Positions 26,713 through 35,876 are shown, numbered from the stretch's first letter. The stretch is DNA of 64,000 nucleotides from Pseudoxanthomonas sp. X-1 (GCF_020042665.1 NZ_CP083376.1:4066001-4130000), one strand, 5' to 3'. Program-made: numbers and translations. The notes: generated from the sequence alone by a model not told the origin.

Positions 26713-26825
26713 CAAGTATATCTCCGCAATCTGACCGGGCCGTCAGGTGGCCGATTAGATTTTAGTCGCGTGCGCGCCGACGATGGCGCCCTGCCTTCCC
26801 CGCCTACCGAAGACCCTTCCTGATC

Positions 26826-27518
26826 GTGTTCGTCGCCACGCCTTCCCGCCGCAAGCCCTCCGTGCGCTGGGCCACGCCCGTGCTGTTCGCCCTGCTGTGG
26901 CTGGCCTTCCTGTGGGCCATCACCCGCCCGGTCGGCATGTACCGTGGCCTGCTGCTGCAGTGGGGCGCGCTGACCGGCGGCCTGGACAGCCTGCAGGAAT
27001 GGCGCACGGGTCTGACCGACGGCTCGCTCCTGCGCCTGTTCACCGCGCTGTTCCTGCACGCGGACTGGGCGCACCTGCTCGGCAACCTGGTGTTCCTGCT
27101 GATCTTCGGCCTGCCGGCCGAGCGGGCGATGGGGCCGTGGCGCTTCCTGGCGCTGTTCCTGCTGGGCGGGGCGGTGTCCAACCTGGCGGCGGTGCTGGCC
27201 ATCGGCGCGCCGGACCGGGTGATCATCGGCGCCAGCGGCGCGGTGTCGGCCGTGATCGGCGCCTATCTGGCGCTGTTTCCCGGCGCCAAGCTGGGCGTGG
27301 TGGTGCCGCTGGGCCTGTTCCTGCAGTTCGTGCGCGCCCCGGCCGCCGTGCTGATCGGGGTGTGGGCGGTGCTGCAGGTGGTGTTCGCCTACATCGGCCC
27401 GGCGTTCGGCGCGGTGGCGTGGTCGGCGCACGTGGCCGGGTTCCTGTTCGGGATCGTGTTCGCGCTGTTCGTGCGCGCCGCCATCGCCCGGCGCCTGCGC
27501 CGGCGCTACGGCTTCTAG
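26826..27518 (+). CDS. Rhomboid family intramembrane serine protease
   Basis: Rhomboids cleave substrates within the membrane using a Ser-His dyad. The 230-residue protein has six membrane helices, the conserved HADWAHLLGNLVFL segment, the catalytic Ser137 in GASGA and the catalytic His202 in WSAHVAGF. Both active residues are present, so it should be active. The start is a GTG at 26826 with little Shine-Dalgarno. Its substrate is unknown. Confidence 0.92.
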   Translation: MFVATPSRRKPSVRWATPVLFALLWLAFLWAITRPVGMYRGLLLQWGALTGGLDSLQEWRTGLTDGSLLRLFTALFLHADWAHLLGNLVFLLIFGLPAERAMGPWRFLALFLLGGAVSNLAAVLAIGAPDRVIIGASGAVSAVIGAYLALFPGAKLGVVVPLGLFLQFVRAPAAVLIGVWAVLQVVFAYIGPAFGAVAWSAHVAGFLFGIVFALFVRAAIARRLRRRYGF

Positions 27519-27582
27519 GTTGCAAAGCCCGGCCCGCGCCCAGATCTTGCCGCACTCCTTCCGTCGCCTCCCGCACGCCGCA

Positions 27583-27906
27583 ATGTCCAAGCCGCTCTAC
27601 AAGGTCACCTTCCTCAACCACGGCAAGGTCTACGAACTCTACGCCCGCCGCGTGGCCAGCTCCGACGCACTGTGGGGCTTCACCGAGGTGGGCGAGCTGG
27701 TGTTCGACGTGCACGACGGGCTGGTGGTGGACCCGACCGAGGAACGCCTGCGCGAGGAGTTCGGCAACACCCGCGTGCTGCACCTGCCGATGCAGAGCAT
27801 CGTGCGGGTGGAGGAAGTGGAGAAGAAGGGCGCCAGCGCGATCCGCGACGCGGCCAGCGGCGAGAAGGTTGTGACGCCCTTCCCGCTGCCCGGCAAGCCG
27901 CGCTGA
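27583..27906 (+). CDS. DUF1820 family protein
   Basis: The 107-residue soluble protein begins MSKPLYKVTFLNHGKVYELYAR and matches the DUF1820 family of gammaproteobacteria, whose function is unknown. The central FTEVGELVFDVHDGLVVDPTEERLREEF and the final VTPFP stretch are typical. The ATG at 27583 is chosen by family start. It is followed after five bases by the 2-hydroxyacid dehydrogenase gene, so the two are probably cotranscribed. Confidence 0.88.
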   Translation: MSKPLYKVTFLNHGKVYELYARRVASSDALWGFTEVGELVFDVHDGLVVDPTEERLREEFGNTRVLHLPMQSIVRVEEVEKKGASAIRDAASGEKVVTPFPLPGKPR

Positions 27907-27911
27907 TCGTG

Positions 27912-28901
27912 ATGCGCGTGCTCATCGCCGACGATTACCAGCGCGCCACCGCGGCGCTGCCGGCGCTGGCCGCGCATGCGCAGGGGTTGGACGTGCAGGT
28001 GCTCGGCGCGCTGCCCGAGGCGCTGGAGGCGCGTGCGGCGCTGCTGCAGCCGGCGCAGGCGCTGGTGCTGATCCGCGAACGCACGCGCATCGACACGGCC
28101 CTGCTGGCGCGCCTGCCGCAGCTGCGCCTGATCAGCCAGACCGGCAAGGTCGGCGCGCACGTGGACCTCGCCGCATGCACCGCCCACGGCGTGGCGGTGG
28201 TCGAAGGGGCCGGCTCGCCGATCGCGCCGGCCGAGCTGACCTGGGCGCTGGTCATGGCCGCGATGCGGCGCCTGCCCGCCTATGGCACGGCGCTGAAGGC
28301 CGGCCGCTGGCAGGACACCGGCGATGCGGTGCTCGGCCGCGCGCTGCACGGCCGCACGCTGGGCGTGTGGAGCTACGGCAGGATCGGCCGCCTCGTCGCC
28401 GGCTACGGCCGCGCGTTCGGCATGCGGGTGCTGGTGTGGGGCGGCGAGGCCGCGCGCACCGCCGCCCAGGCCGATGGATTCGACGTGGCGGCCTCGGTGG
28501 AAGCGCTGTTCGAACACAGCGACGTGCTCAGCCTGCATCGGCGCCTGGCGCCCGCGACGCGCCACCAGGTCGATGCCGCGCTGCTGGCGCGCATGAAGCC
28601 CGACGCCCTGCTGGTCAACACCAGCCGCGCCGAGCTGATCGCCCCCGGCGCGCTGCTGGCCGCGCTCGAGGCCGGCCGCCCGGGCATGGCGGCGCTGGAT
28701 GTGTTCGAGCATGAGCCCGCGGTGCCCGAGCGCGAGCCGCTGCTGACCCATCCGCGCGTGCTGGCGATGCCGCACCTGGGCTACGTCGAACAGGACAGCT
28801 ACGCGCTGTACCTGGGCACGGCGCTGGACAACGTGCGGGCCTTCGCGGACGGGACACCGCGCAATCTGGTCAATCCCGAAGCGCTGACGCGCAACCGCTG
28901 A
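27912..28901 (+). CDS. D-2-hydroxyacid dehydrogenase family protein
   Basis: An NAD(P)-dependent oxidoreductase of the D-lactate/phosphoglycerate dehydrogenase superfamily. The 329-residue protein has the substrate domain at both ends and a Rossmann fold in the middle. The active Arg is in VNTSRAELI, the Glu in DVFEHEP and the His in PHLGY. The nucleotide motif reads SYGRIG (154-159), with Ser for the first Gly of GxGxxG; relatives in this branch usually have WGYGKIG. The substrate is unknown. Confidence 0.86.
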   Translation: MRVLIADDYQRATAALPALAAHAQGLDVQVLGALPEALEARAALLQPAQALVLIRERTRIDTALLARLPQLRLISQTGKVGAHVDLAACTAHGVAVVEGAGSPIAPAELTWALVMAAMRRLPAYGTALKAGRWQDTGDAVLGRALHGRTLGVWSYGRIGRLVAGYGRAFGMRVLVWGGEAARTAAQADGFDVAASVEALFEHSDVLSLHRRLAPATRHQVDAALLARMKPDALLVNTSRAELIAPGALLAALEAGRPGMAALDVFEHEPAVPEREPLLTHPRVLAMPHLGYVEQDSYALYLGTALDNVRAFADGTPRNLVNPEALTRNR

Positions 28902-28915
28902 TCCCGGCCCGCCCT

Positions 28916-28983
28916 GTGGGAGCCGGCATGCCGGCGGTGGGGCCGGACCGGGAAAGCCTCATCGCCGGCATGCCGGCTCCCAC
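28916..28983. repeat. REP-like palindrome, family A copy 3 (variant stem)
   Basis: Arms GTGGGAGCCGGCATGCCGGC and GCCGGCATGCCGGCTCCCAC differ from the other copies, with matching changes on both sides that keep the stem paired. It lies between convergent genes, the dehydrogenase and the S41 protease. Confidence 0.85.
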
Positions 28984-28988
28984 CAGGC

Positions 28989-30545
28989 CTAGGGCGTCGC
29001 CGGGACTTCGGCGGGCTTGGCCGGCGTGGGGGCGACAGGCTTGGCAGGCGCAGCGGCGGCCGGCTTGTCGGCGGCTTCCGGCGCCGGCGCCTTCGGTGCG
29101 GGCTTGGGCTTGGCGGCGGCGGCCTTGGCGTCGGCCGCCTTCTGCGCGGCCGCGATCGAACCCGGATGCTTCAGTTCGGCCAGCGCCTGATCGATCGGCT
29201 TGTCGCCGTTGAGCACATCGCCGGCGGCATAGCCCTCGGCGCCCTCCTGGTCGCCGCGCAGGTGACCGGGCAGCGTGGCCTCGCTGTAGTCGGCCAGCGA
29301 AGGCGGGATGTCGCGGTCGGCCGGCTCGTCGGGCTTGAGCACCACGTCGGGCACGATGCCGGTGGCCTGGATCGACTTGCCGCTGGGCGTGTAATAGCGC
29401 GCCGTGGTCAGCTTGACCGAATCGCCGTTGTCCAGCGGCAGTACGGTCTGCACCGAGCCCTTGCCGAAGGTGCGGCTGCCGATGATGCGCACGCGGTCGT
29501 TGTCGCGCAGCGCGCCGGCCAGCACTTCGGCCGCGCTGGCCGACCCGGCGTCGACCAGCACCACCACCGGCACGCCCTTGAGACGATCGCCCGGGGTGGC
29601 GTCGAACTTGGCGTCGCTGATGGCGATGCGGCCGCGCGTGGTGACGATGGTGCCCTTGTCCAGCAGATCGTCGGCCACCTGCACCGCGCTGGTCAGCAGG
29701 CCGCCCGGGTTGCTGCGCAGGTCCAGCACCACGCCCTTGAGCGGGCCCTTGGCCTTGAGCCCGTCGACCGCCTTCTGGAAGTCCGCGCCGGTGTCGGCCT
29801 GGAAGGCGCTGATGCGGATGTAGCCATAGCCCGGCTCGAGCAGGCGCGAGCGCACGCTGGCCACGCGGATGGTCTCGCGGGTCAGGGTCTTGTCGAACGG
29901 CTTGGCGACCTTGTCGCGCACGATGGTCAGGGTGACCTGGGTGCCGACCTTGCCGCGCAGCGGCTCCATCGGATCGTTCAGGCCGCCCAGCGGCTTGCCG
30001 TCGATGGCCACGATGATGTCGCCGGACTGCAGCCCGGCGCGCGCGGCCGGGGTGCCGTCGATGGGCGAGATCACCTTGAGCGTGCCGTCGGGCTGGGCCA
30101 GCAGTTCCACGCCGACGCCGTCATAGGCACCGTTGGCCTGCTCGTCGAAGTCCTTGGCGTCTTCCTTGTCCAGATAGGCGCTGTGCGGATCCAGGTCCAG
30201 CAGCAGGCCGCGGATGGCCGAGTGCATCAGTTTCTCGTCGTCCACCGGTTCGACATAGGCCTGCTTGACCGCGTTGAACACCGAGACGAAGCGCCGGATC
30301 TCGTCCAGCGGCACCTCGGAGGTCTTGGCCTCGGTGCCGTCGGGATCGTCGCTGGACGGCACGGCCGGCGCGTCGTCGTCTCCGTCCTGCGCCGGTTTGG
30401 CGGGCTTGGACGGCTGTGGCGCAGGCTGCGGGGCGGCCGGCGCGGGTGCGGACTGCGGCGCGTCCTGGGCGGCGGGCGCGGCCTGCTGGGCCAGGGCCGG
30501 CGCGATCGCCAGCAGCAGGGACGACAGCAACAGGGACACACGCAT
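28989..30545 (-). CDS. S41 family C-terminal processing peptidase (CtpA/Prc-like)
   Basis: A periplasmic protease that degrades or trims proteins from their C-terminus. The 518-residue precursor has a signal peptide (about 1-19) and a Pro/Ala-rich linker (20-75). The helical N-terminal domain contains LDLDPHSAYL, and a PDZ domain (about 140-215) follows. The S41 core has the catalytic Ser337 in GSASAAE and Lys362 in TFGKGSVQT. The last 70 residues are a Lys/Ala/Pro-rich tail, unusual in length. It is about 150 bases downstream of envC on the same strand, as in many relatives. Confidence 0.94.
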   Translation of the reverse strand: MRVSLLLSSLLLAIAPALAQQAAPAAQDAPQSAPAPAAPQPAPQPSKPAKPAQDGDDDAPAVPSSDDPDGTEAKTSEVPLDEIRRFVSVFNAVKQAYVEPVDDEKLMHSAIRGLLLDLDPHSAYLDKEDAKDFDEQANGAYDGVGVELLAQPDGTLKVISPIDGTPAARAGLQSGDIIVAIDGKPLGGLNDPMEPLRGKVGTQVTLTIVRDKVAKPFDKTLTRETIRVASVRSRLLEPGYGYIRISAFQADTGADFQKAVDGLKAKGPLKGVVLDLRSNPGGLLTSAVQVADDLLDKGTIVTTRGRIAISDAKFDATPGDRLKGVPVVVLVDAGSASAAEVLAGALRDNDRVRIIGSRTFGKGSVQTVLPLDNGDSVKLTTARYYTPSGKSIQATGIVPDVVLKPDEPADRDIPPSLADYSEATLPGHLRGDQEGAEGYAAGDVLNGDKPIDQALAELKHPGSIAAAQKAADAKAAAAKPKPAPKAPAPEAADKPAAAAPAKPVAPTPAKPAEVPATP

Positions 30546-30698
30546 GCGGCGACTCCGGGTGGATCGTAGGGATCAGACGCCCGGATTATGCGGGAAGCCG
30601 GAGTGAGCGGAGGGCGTGAGGCGTGAGCGAGGGCCGGCGCGCGCAGTGGGCGCGGCTTCGACTCACGCCTCGAGCCTCTTCGCTCGCTCCTCGCCCCC

Positions 30699-32012
30699 TT
30701 ACCGCCGCTGCAGCCACGTCCCCGGATCCACCGGCGACCCGCCCTTGCGCAGTTCGAAGTACAGCGCCGGCGTGCCCCAGCCGCCGGAGCTGCCGACCTT
30801 GGCGATGGCATCGCCCTTCTTCACCGTGGCGCCGACGTCGCGCAGCAGCGCCTCGTTGTGCGCGTACAGGCTCATGTAGCCGTTGCCGTGATCGATGATC
30901 AGGATCAGGCCGTAGCCGGTCATCCACTCGGAGAACACCACCGTGCCATCGGCCACCGCCGAGACGGTCGAACCCACCGGCGCGCCGATCAGCACGCCCT
31001 GGCTGGTGCGGCCATCGGGCAGCTGCCCGCCGAAGCGCGCCAGCAGGTTGCCCGAGGTCGGCCAGCCCAGCCCGCCCACCTTCAGCGCCGGCGCGCTGGC
31101 CACCACCGGCGGCGGCGGGGCGGCCTTGCGCGGCGGCGGCGGCGCGCGGCCTTCGGCCTTCGCTTCGGCACGGTCCCTGGCCGACTGCTCGCGGGCGGCG
31201 GCCTCGCGCGCGGCCTGCTCACGGCGTGCGCGCTCCGCGGCGGCGCGACGTTCGGCCTCGGCCCGCGCGGCGGCCGCGCGCAGGTTGGCCAGCAGGGTCT
31301 CCAGGGCCTTGGCGTCGCGCCCGAGCGCCTCGGCGCGGTCGCTGCGGTCCTCGTAACGCTCGTCCAGCTGGGCGACCAGCGCGGCCTGGGTTCCACGGTC
31401 GCGCTGCAGCTGCGCCACCTGCACCTGCTGGCGCTTGTGGGCGTCCTGCAGCGCCGCACGACGCGCCTGGATCTCGCGTTCGACGGCCTGCAGTTCCTGC
31501 AGCTGGCCGGTGAGCGCGGCGATCTTGCCGGCCACGTCGCCCTGCACGTAGCGGTGGTAGACCAGGGCGCGGTTCGCATCGGCCACGCTGTCCTGCGACA
31601 GCAGGACCTTCAGCGGCGCGTTGCTGCCGGCCATGTAGGCCGCGCGCAGCAGCTGTTCCAGTTCGGCGCGCTGGCCGGCCAGGCGCTTCTGCATGCCCGC
31701 ACGCCTGGTCTGCAGCCCGGCCAGCGCGTCTTCCTCCTTGCGCAGCGCGGCCTGGGTCTGGGTGAGCTGGCGACTGGACTTGCCGACCTGTTCATCGGCC
31801 GCGCGCAGCCTGCGCGAGGCCTCGCCGCGCTGGCCCTCCAGGTCACGGCGCTCGGCGGCGATGGACTTGAGCTCCTTGCGGACCTTCTCCAGCTTCTTCT
31901 GCGCCTCGTTCTGGCTTTGGGCCCACGCCGGGGCCCAGGCGCCCGTGGCCAGGACCAGCAGCGCCGCCAGCACGATGCCGCGGGCAGGCTTGGAACGAAG
32001 CGACTGGGGCAC
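30699..32012 (-). CDS. envC: EnvC-like murein hydrolase activator with degenerate LytM domain
   Basis: EnvC activates cell-wall amidases at the division septum. The 437-residue protein has a signal peptide (about 1-31) and a long coiled coil (about 32-265, with an Ala/Arg/Glu-rich end). A Pro-rich linker and a C-terminal LytM/peptidase M23 domain (about 315-437) follow. The zinc ligands of true LytM enzymes are missing: the segments SQGVLIGAP and ALYFELRKGG lack the expected histidines. This fits an activator without its own hydrolase activity. It lies upstream of the S41 protease. Confidence 0.9.
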   Translation of the reverse strand: MPQSLRSKPARGIVLAALLVLATGAWAPAWAQSQNEAQKKLEKVRKELKSIAAERRDLEGQRGEASRRLRAADEQVGKSSRQLTQTQAALRKEEDALAGLQTRRAGMQKRLAGQRAELEQLLRAAYMAGSNAPLKVLLSQDSVADANRALVYHRYVQGDVAGKIAALTGQLQELQAVEREIQARRAALQDAHKRQQVQVAQLQRDRGTQAALVAQLDERYEDRSDRAEALGRDAKALETLLANLRAAAARAEAERRAAAERARREQAAREAAAREQSARDRAEAKAEGRAPPPPRKAAPPPPVVASAPALKVGGLGWPTSGNLLARFGGQLPDGRTSQGVLIGAPVGSTVSAVADGTVVFSEWMTGYGLILIIDHGNGYMSLYAHNEALLRDVGATVKKGDAIAKVGSSGGWGTPALYFELRKGGSPVDPGTWLQRR

Positions 32013-32151
32013 GGATGCATCTTCGGCAACGGATCAGGCCCCGATTGTAGCCAGCCCCGGCGCGGCATCCTGTCCAGGCCCGGCTTGCGTTTAAACCCTG
32101 GCGGACCTCGCGGCATCCAAGCCCGTACATCACCCGCACAGGAACCGCACC

Positions 32152-32832
32152 ATGACCGTCTCCTTCTCCCGCCCCGCCCTGACCGCGCTGGGCCTCGCCC
32201 TGGCCCTGGCCGCCGGCGGCGCCAGCGCCCAGCAGTCCATCGACAAGGTCCTCGGCAGCATCACCGCGCAGGCCGGCCAGGCCTACGGCGATCTGGAAAC
32301 GGTCAACGGCAGCATCACCATCGAGGCCGGCGCCACGGTCAAGGAAGCCGGCACCGTCAACGGTTCGATCAAGGTCGACGACAAGGCCGTCACCGGCGAC
32401 CTGGAGACGGTCAACGGCAGCCTCAAGCTGGGCCGCCAGGTTACCGTCAACGGCAGCCTGGAGACGGTCAACGGCAGCGTCTTCGTCGACCAGGGCGGCA
32501 AGATCGCCAAGGGCATCGAGAACGTCAACGGTGCCATCGGCATCGTCGGCACCGAGGTCGGCGGCGGCATTGAGACGGTCAACGGCGATCTCACCGTCGG
32601 CGCCGGTTCGCATGTGCGCGGCGGCATCAAGATCGAGCGCAACCAGGGCTGGTCGAGCCGCAAGCAGGAGGGCAACCCGCCGCGCGTGATCATCGGCCCC
32701 AATGCCGTGGTCGACGGCGCGCTGGTGTTCGAACGCCCGGTCAAGCTGTACGTGCACAGCAGCGCCAAGATCGGCCCAGTGACCGGCGCCACGCCGATCG
32801 CCTACAGCGGCAACACCGCCCCGGCCGAGTAA
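32152..32832 (+). CDS. Secreted protein with seven VNG repeats, probable beta-solenoid
   Basis: I do not recognise a named family. The 226-residue protein has a signal peptide (about 1-26, ending GGASAQ). A repetitive region (about 45-160) follows in which VNG recurs seven times, as ETVNGSI, GTVNGSI, ETVNGSL, VTVNGSL, ETVNGSV, ENVNGAI and ETVNGDL. Gly and small hydrophobics alternate between them. This pattern suggests a beta-solenoid like bactofilins or polymer-forming proteins, but with an export signal. The C-terminal part (VIIGPNAVVDGALVFERPV) continues the fold. It stands alone, divergent from envC. A 13-pair inverted repeat follows. Confidence 0.75.
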   Translation: MTVSFSRPALTALGLALALAAGGASAQQSIDKVLGSITAQAGQAYGDLETVNGSITIEAGATVKEAGTVNGSIKVDDKAVTGDLETVNGSLKLGRQVTVNGSLETVNGSVFVDQGGKIAKGIENVNGAIGIVGTEVGGGIETVNGDLTVGAGSHVRGGIKIERNQGWSSRKQEGNPPRVIIGPNAVVDGALVFERPVKLYVHSSAKIGPVTGATPIAYSGNTAPAE

Positions 32833-32860
32833 CAAGCGCGCCCTCGTCGTTCCCAACGGC

Positions 32861-32907
32861 GGGAACCCAGCGCCCAGCTCCTCTCTCGGCGAAAGCGCTG
32901 GGTTCCC
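32861..32907. terminator. Inverted repeat after the VNG-repeat gene
   Basis: GGGAACCCAGCGC and GCGCTGGGTTCCC form a perfect 13-pair stem with a 21-base spacer, 29 bases after the stop. It resembles family C intergenic repeats. It may serve as terminator or mRNA end protection; no T run follows. Confidence 0.5.
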
Positions 32908-33009
32908 ACCTTCATTCCGACGACCGCGCCATCGCCATTGCCGGCCGACCTCCCGCGCCGCCTGTCCGCATCGACAGGCGAAGCGCGCGGTGGGCCGGCC
33001 GCGTCTGGC

Positions 33010-33015
33010 TAGAAT
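33010..33015 (+). promoter_or_regulatory. -10 box (TAGAAT) of the M28 peptidase gene
   Basis: TAGAAT lies 35 bases before the ATG and is followed by an AAGGAA Shine-Dalgarno at 33040-33045. No clear -35 is seen. Confidence 0.5.
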
Positions 33016-33050
33016 CCCGGGTTCCCGTACGTCACCCGCAAGGAACCCGC

Positions 33051-34781
33051 ATGTCCCGCATGCTGCTGCTGGGCCTGGCCACGCTGACCGCGCTGGCCGC
33101 CTGCAAGAAGCCGGAAGCGCCGCCGGCGCCGGCCGCGTCCGCCCCCGCCACCACGCCCGAGCCCACCCAGGCCGCGGCCGCGCCGCACGCCTTCTCGCCG
33201 AAGATCGAGGCCGGCGACTTCGGTGAACTGGTCAAGACGCTGTCCTCCGATGCCTTCGAGGGCCGTGGCCCCGGCACGCCGGGTGAGGACAGGACGGTGG
33301 CCTACATCACCGAGCAGATGCAGCGCATCGGCCTGAAGCCCGGCAACGGCGACAGCTGGACGCAGGACGTGCCGATGGTGGAAACCACCGCCGACCCGTC
33401 AACCGCGCTGACCATCACCGAGGCCGACGGCAGCACGCAGACGCTGGCCTTCGGCGACCAGATGGTGATCGGCACGCGCACCGGCAAGCCCGAGATCGAC
33501 GTCAAGGACAGCGAGCTGGTGTTCGTCGGCTACGGCGTGGACGCGCCCGAGCGCAAGTGGAACGACTACGCCGGGACCAAGAGCTGGAAAGGCAAGACCG
33601 TGGTGATGTTCGTCAATGACCCCGGGTTCCACACGCACGACGAAAAGCTGTTCGACGGCAACCGCATGACCTACTACGGCCGCTGGACGTACAAGTTCGA
33701 GGAAGCCGCGCGCAAGGGCGCGGACGCGGCGATCATCGTCCACGACAGCGAGGGCGCCAGCTACGGCTGGGACGTGGTCAAGAATTCCTGGTCGGGCACG
33801 CAGTACGACCTGCCGGCCGCGGACGATCCGCAGCCGCGCATCCCGGCGCAGGGCTGGATCACCGGCGAGGTGGCGCGCGCGCTGTTCGCCAAGGCCGGGC
33901 TGGACCTGGACCAGGCCTACAAGGACGCCTCCAGGCCCGGGTTCAAGCCGGTGCCGCTGAAGGCCAAGGTGTCCTTCAACCTCAAGAGCACCATCGGCCA
34001 GGCCAAGTCGCGCAACGTCATCGGCGTGCTGCCCGGCAGCGAGCGCCCGGACGAGGCCGTGCTGTACATGGCCCACTGGGACCACCTGGGCAAGCACGAC
34101 AACGAGGACGGCGACAACATCTACAACGGCGCGGTGGACAACGCCACCGGCGTGGCCGGCATCCTGGAGGTGGCCGATGCCTTCGCGCACCAGGAGCCGA
34201 AACCGAAGCGCTCGGTCGTGTTCCTGGCGGTGACGCTGGAGGAGTCGGGCCTGCTGGGCTCGAAGTACTACGTCGCCCATCCGACCTTCCCGCTGAACAA
34301 GATCGCCGGGGTGATCAACATCGATGCGATGTCGGTGGCGGGCAAGGCGCGCGATGTCACCGTGACCGGCATGGGCGCCTCGCAGCTGGAGGACCTCCTC
34401 AAGCCGCTGGCCGAGGCCCAGGGACGCACGCTGCACGCCGAAGCCTCGCCGCAGAACGGTTCGTACTTCCGCTCGGATCACTTCAACTTCGCCAAGGCTG
34501 GCGTGCCGGCGCTGTACGTGGACGGCGGCGAGGACCTGCTCGAGGGCGGGCAGGCCGCCGGCAAGGCCGCCGCCAAGGAATACGGCGAGCAGCGCTACCA
34601 CTCGCCGGCCGACGAGTACGACCCGGCGACCTGGAAGCTGGACGGCACCGTGCAGGACCTGGAACTGGTCTATGGCGTGGGCCGTGAACTGGCCGGCGGC
34701 GACCAGTGGCCGAACTGGTACGACGGCAATCCGTTCAAGGCGGCGCGCGATGCGATGATGAAGGCGCCGGCCAAGCGATAG
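33051..34781 (+). CDS. M28 family metallopeptidase, lipoprotein
   Basis: A zinc aminopeptidase-like exported enzyme. The 576-residue protein has a lipoprotein signal (LTALAACK, Cys at about 18). An Ala/Pro-rich linker, a protease-associated insert (about 130-260) and the M28 catalytic domain follow. Metal and catalytic residues are visible in YMAHWDHLG, GAVDNATGVAG, VTLEESGLLG, NIDAMSV and YHSPADEYD. It would act in the periplasm or at the outer membrane on peptides, but the substrate is unknown. A strong terminator follows. Confidence 0.93.
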   Translation: MSRMLLLGLATLTALAACKKPEAPPAPAASAPATTPEPTQAAAAPHAFSPKIEAGDFGELVKTLSSDAFEGRGPGTPGEDRTVAYITEQMQRIGLKPGNGDSWTQDVPMVETTADPSTALTITEADGSTQTLAFGDQMVIGTRTGKPEIDVKDSELVFVGYGVDAPERKWNDYAGTKSWKGKTVVMFVNDPGFHTHDEKLFDGNRMTYYGRWTYKFEEAARKGADAAIIVHDSEGASYGWDVVKNSWSGTQYDLPAADDPQPRIPAQGWITGEVARALFAKAGLDLDQAYKDASRPGFKPVPLKAKVSFNLKSTIGQAKSRNVIGVLPGSERPDEAVLYMAHWDHLGKHDNEDGDNIYNGAVDNATGVAGILEVADAFAHQEPKPKRSVVFLAVTLEESGLLGSKYYVAHPTFPLNKIAGVINIDAMSVAGKARDVTVTGMGASQLEDLLKPLAEAQGRTLHAEASPQNGSYFRSDHFNFAKAGVPALYVDGGEDLLEGGQAAGKAAAKEYGEQRYHSPADEYDPATWKLDGTVQDLELVYGVGRELAGGDQWPNWYDGNPFKAARDAMMKAPAKR

Positions 34782-34803
34782 GCCAACGCTTCGAGCCAGG
34801 AAG

Positions 34804-34830
34804 AAGGCGCCGCACGGCGCCTTTTTCTTT
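34804..34830 (+). terminator. Intrinsic terminator of the M28 peptidase gene
   Basis: AAGGCGCCG and CGGCGCCTT pair around CA and are followed by TTTTTCTTTT, 23 bases after the stop codon. Confidence 0.85.
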
Positions 34831-34853
34831 TCCGCCGCCGAAGGCGCCCGCGC

Positions 34854-35579
34854 TCAGCGCGCGTCGCGGTCCCAGCCGAACAGGTCCAGCGCGCGGAGGA
34901 ACTGCGCGTCCAGCGGCGCCAGCGCCTCGATGCGCGCGCCGCTGTGCGGATGCAGGAACGCCAGCCGGCGCGCGTGCAGCAGCATGCGGTGCACGCCGCG
35001 CATGCGGAAGGCGCGGTTGTGCCGGCCCTCGCCATGGCTGGTGTCGCCGATCAGCGGATGGAAGGCATGCTTGAGGTGCCGGCGGATCTGGCGGAAGCGC
35101 CCGGTGTGCGGGCGCGCGCGCAGCAGCGCGTAGCGCGAGGTGTCGAAACCGCCGGACGGGACATCCAGTTCGCCCGTGGCCAGGCGCACGAAGCCGGTGC
35201 TGGCCGGCTTCTTCTCCGGCTTGCCCGGGCCACCGTCGAGCGCATGGTCGATGGTGAACGCATCCCCGGGCCAGCCGCGACAGACGGCCAGGTAGTCCTT
35301 CTCCACCTCGCGCGACATGAAGCCCTGGCCCAGCAGCGAGGCGGTGTCGCGGTCGAAGGCCACCAGCAGGCAGCCGCTGGTGCCGCGGTCCAGGCGATGG
35401 ATCAGGAAGATCGGCCGATCCAGCTGCGCGCGCAGCAGGTCGGCCAGGAAGACCTCCTCGCCGCGGGCCAGGCCGCTGTCGTGGACCATCAGCCCGGCCG
35501 GCTTGTCGACCACGGCCAGGTGAGCGTCCTCGTAAAGCAGCGCGAGAGGCGGCAAGGGCGAATCGGAAGCGAAGCTCAT
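34854..35579 (-). CDS. RluA/TruC-like pseudouridine synthase
   Basis: A pseudouridine synthase of the RluA superfamily. The 241-residue protein has the catalytic motif HRLDRGTSGCLLVA with Asp64, the DKPAGLMVH start of the fold and the ARPHTGRFRQIRRHLKH motif. No S4 domain is present and the length fits TruC, which modifies U65 of tRNA-Ile and tRNA-Asp. Single-domain RluA-like rRNA enzymes are hard to exclude. The ATG at 35579 is preferred over a GTG one codon upstream. Confidence 0.88.
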   Translation of the reverse strand: MSFASDSPLPPLALLYEDAHLAVVDKPAGLMVHDSGLARGEEVFLADLLRAQLDRPIFLIHRLDRGTSGCLLVAFDRDTASLLGQGFMSREVEKDYLAVCRGWPGDAFTIDHALDGGPGKPEKKPASTGFVRLATGELDVPSGGFDTSRYALLRARPHTGRFRQIRRHLKHAFHPLIGDTSHGEGRHNRAFRMRGVHRMLLHARRLAFLHPHSGARIEALAPLDAQFLRALDLFGWDRDAR

Positions 35580-35665
35580 CACGCCATTGTCCTCGGCCGA
35601 CTGGCATGGCGCGAGTCGGGTTGCCCGGCCATCAAGGAGTCCTTGCAGAATGCCGCCCCGATCCC

Positions 35666-35733
35666 GTGAGAGCCGCGATGGCGGCGATGGGGCGTTCCCG
35701 GTAGAGCCTCATCGCCGCCACGGCGGCTCCCAC
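35666..35733. repeat. REP-like palindrome, family A copy 4
   Basis: Arms begin GTGAGAGCCGCGATGGCGGC and end GCCGCCACGGCGGCTCCCAC. It lies in the gap 35583-35953 between the pseudouridine synthase and the second FadL. Apart from this repeat and the FadL terminator, nothing else is seen there. Confidence 0.85.
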
Positions 35734-35876
35734 CGAAGCGCGGGCGCGGCCAATCCTCTCCCATCAAAAGGTCGGCCATCAATGCCTGACCGCGCCGAGG
35801 AAGCGCGCCATGTCGGGGCAATGCCGGCCACTGCGGTGGTGTACCAGCCTCGTACTCCAGTGAAGAACCAGAAACC

